Positions 62,610 through 64,000 of a stretch of 64,000 nt of DNA are shown piece after piece. This DNA comes from UBA817 sp049889215. GTDB lineage: Bacteria > Margulisbacteria > Marinamargulisbacteria > UBA817. The stretch is from contig JBMHDV010000026.1 of NCBI GenBank assembly GCA_049889215.1, positions 1 through 64,000 of the forward strand, written 5' to 3'. The position numbers and the translations under genes were made by a program. How positions within the stretch are numbered: position 1 is the stretch's first letter; the number at the start of each line of letters is the position of its first letter. The notes under the pieces were generated by a model, which was given only the letters and a program-made list of their open reading frames with translations, did not search any database and was not told the DNA's origin.

Positions 62610-64000
62610 ATGAGCAAATTAAATGTTTTAGATTGCACTATTAGAGATGGGGGATATTACAATAATTGGAATTTTACTGACGAAGAGTTTATAAATTCTA
62701 TAACAGCATTAATAAAGTCAGGTGTAGATACCATTGAATTAGGATATAAGTCATTAGAGTCAGCGCGGTTTTTTGGACCTTACAAATATTGCAATGAATC
62801 ATTTTTAAGAACATTCGAATTTAAAGGTAAGTGCTCATTTGCATGTATGGTAGATTCAAAGGAGTTTATCGAAAACAAAGCAGGACTAAATCACGTCTTA
62901 CCAAATCAAGATATGTCCATATTTTCAATGGTTCGTGTTGCTACGTCATTGTCCATAATTAATGAGTCCATTCAATTAGCTTTAGAGATTAAACGAAAAG
63001 GCTATGAAGTATGTTTGAATTTAATGGGAGTTTCATTAGCTTCAGATGATGAACTGCGATTAATTCTTTCTAAGATACCAAAAGAAATCGACGTGGTTTA
63101 CTTTGCTGATAGCTTTGGGAATTTATATCCAAAAGATATCCAACGCATCTATAAAATCTTTAAAGAAAACTTAGATGGCCAAAATATTGGGTTTCATCCC
63201 CACGATAATTTGGGTTTGGCATTTGCAAACTCAATTGAAGCTATTGAGTGTGGCATTAATTATATTGATGGCACCATATTAGGAATGGGCCGTGGTGCGG
63301 GTAATTTAAAGTTAGAGCAGCTACTTACCTTTTTAAAATTTGAGAAAAAAAATAATCAGTATTCGTCTTACCCTTTAATTGACGTTATCCAAAATCATTA
63401 TTTGCAGTTACAGAATCATTATGAGTGGGGTTTTGATTTAACGTATATGTTATCTGGTATAAATAATACCCATCAATCATATTGCCAATCATTAAAATCA
63501 GATAAACGTTATAATTATCAACAGGTATTTGATATTTTATCTAATATTTCAGCTGAAAAACGTTCAAAGTTTGAAAAAGGTGAGCTGGTAAAGTCAATGG
63601 AACGAACCTTTTCATTTAAAAAAACTAGACAGTTAGGCAGTTTGTCCGAAATAAATAAGGATAACGTACTAATTGTTGCTAAAGGGCAATCAATTTCTGA
63701 TTTAAAAAAGTCTTTAAATCTTTTTATTGAAGAAAAGAGCCCGGTAATTTTTGATTGCAATAATTCTGGAGTATTTCAGGAATTCTCGAGATATGTTTGC
63801 ATGATTAATACGAATAAATTGAAGGATTTAAATGAGTTAGATAAAAATGTTAAAGGAATTATTAACCCATTTGATACGAATTTATTACCAAACGATATTG
63901 AAAACATTACAATTGGCTATTCATTAGATCGGACATTAAATTACGAATCGGATAGCATTGGAATATCCGCATATTTGGTTGGCCAATATGCGATTATGTC
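62610..64000 (+). CDS. HMG-CoA-lyase-like (DRE-TIM) aldolase, cut by the window end
   Basis: The frame is open from ATG 62610 to the last base (463 codons seen, no stop). The N-terminal about 270 residues are a DRE-TIM metallolyase barrel: LDCTIRDGGYYNNWNF at the start and IGFHPHDNLGLAFANSIEAI with the HxH metal ligands, as in 4-hydroxy-2-oxovalerate aldolase. About residues 345-463 form a second domain (VLIVAKGQSISDLKKSLNLF onward) of unknown role. Proteins like this occur in surface glycan clusters; substrate unknown. Confidence 0.85.
   Translation, partial: MSKLNVLDCTIRDGGYYNNWNFTDEEFINSITALIKSGVDTIELGYKSLESARFFGPYKYCNESFLRTFEFKGKCSFACMVDSKEFIENKAGLNHVLPNQDMSIFSMVRVATSLSIINESIQLALEIKRKGYEVCLNLMGVSLASDDELRLILSKIPKEIDVVYFADSFGNLYPKDIQRIYKIFKENLDGQNIGFHPHDNLGLAFANSIEAIECGINYIDGTILGMGRGAGNLKLEQLLTFLKFEKKNNQYSSYPLIDVIQNHYLQLQNHYEWGFDLTYMLSGINNTHQSYCQSLKSDKRYNYQQVFDILSNISAEKRSKFEKGELVKSMERTFSFKKTRQLGSLSEINKDNVLIVAKGQSISDLKKSLNLFIEEKSPVIFDCNNSGVFQEFSRYVCMINTNKLKDLNELDKNVKGIINPFDTNLLPNDIENITIGYSLDRTLNYESDSIGISAYLVGQYAIM

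Noticed and set aside
63518..63760. Minus-strand open frame near the window end
   Set aside because: It is antisense to the aldolase gene, which is open through this region and has clear family motifs.

Overview
This is an AT-rich (about one third G+C by eye, not computed), densely packed window. It comes from a free-living, Gram-negative, aerobic bacterium. LpxC, a P ring and an L ring show an outer membrane. An alternative complex III next to an A-type cytochrome c oxidase shows aerobic respiration. An Mrp-type antiporter and a membrane pyrophosphatase suggest heavy use of ion gradients, as in marine bacteria. The protein families alone do not fix the phylum. A poorly cultured marine lineage (for example Marinamargulisbacteria or a relative) would fit, but that is a guess. 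I see no tRNA, rRNA, CRISPR array, insertion sequence or prophage.

Layout. 0.2-2.4 kb (+): nrdB, a 68-residue protein, a terminator, lpxC. 2.4-6.4 kb (-): the tightly overlapping operon glyA-pheA-serS-arsR-unknown. 6.5-8.6 kb (+): trpS and a WecA/TagO-type glycan initiator. 8.5-12.7 kb (-): peptide ABC importer (binding lipoprotein, two permeases, one ATPase). 12.8-20.3 kb (+): Mrp-type Na+/H+ antiporter operon with a fused B subunit and three large NuoL/M/N-like subunits. 20.6-34.8 kb (-): one long respiratory operon, hppA-actABCDEF-small protein-sco-coxB-coxA-coxC-coxD-tatA. 34.9-46.1 kb (+): heme O synthase running into a flagellar basal-body operon (fliK-like, flhX, flgF, flgG, flgA, flgH, flgI, flgJ, fliA, flgB, flgC, fliE, fliF, truncated fliG-like). 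46.1-64 kb (+): envelope glycan region with a Wza-like exporter, a Wzz-like regulator, pseudaminic acid genes (pseB, C, F, G, I), an inserted formyl/acyl-transfer cassette (formyltransferase, ACP, acyl-ACP ligase, ketoreductase, GNAT), a PIG-L deacetylase, a LIC12162-type transferase, a Wzx-type flippase and an aldolase cut by the window end.

How it works together. The respiratory operon passes electrons from quinol through ActA-F to an aa3-type oxidase with a cytochrome c domain. Sco inserts copper, CtaB starts heme A synthesis, and TatA can serve export of the twin-arginine protein ActB. HppA and Mrp link pyrophosphate, sodium and proton gradients. The glycan region should make a derivatised pseudaminic-acid-type sugar and export it as polysaccharide or attach it to surface protein.

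Most unusual is the basal-body operon. FlgB, FlgC, FlgF and FlgJ, which normally leave through the flagellar type III exporter without a cleaved leader, here have clear Sec-type signal peptides. The only FliG-like protein in the operon stops before the torque-generating C-terminal domain. No hook, filament, motor or core export gene lies in the window. This suggests a re-wired, possibly non-motile, envelope-spanning basal-body structure. A second recurrent pattern is a -10 box 5 to 10 nt upstream of ATG codons that lack a Shine-Dalgarno sequence, which suggests leaderless mRNAs at several operon heads.
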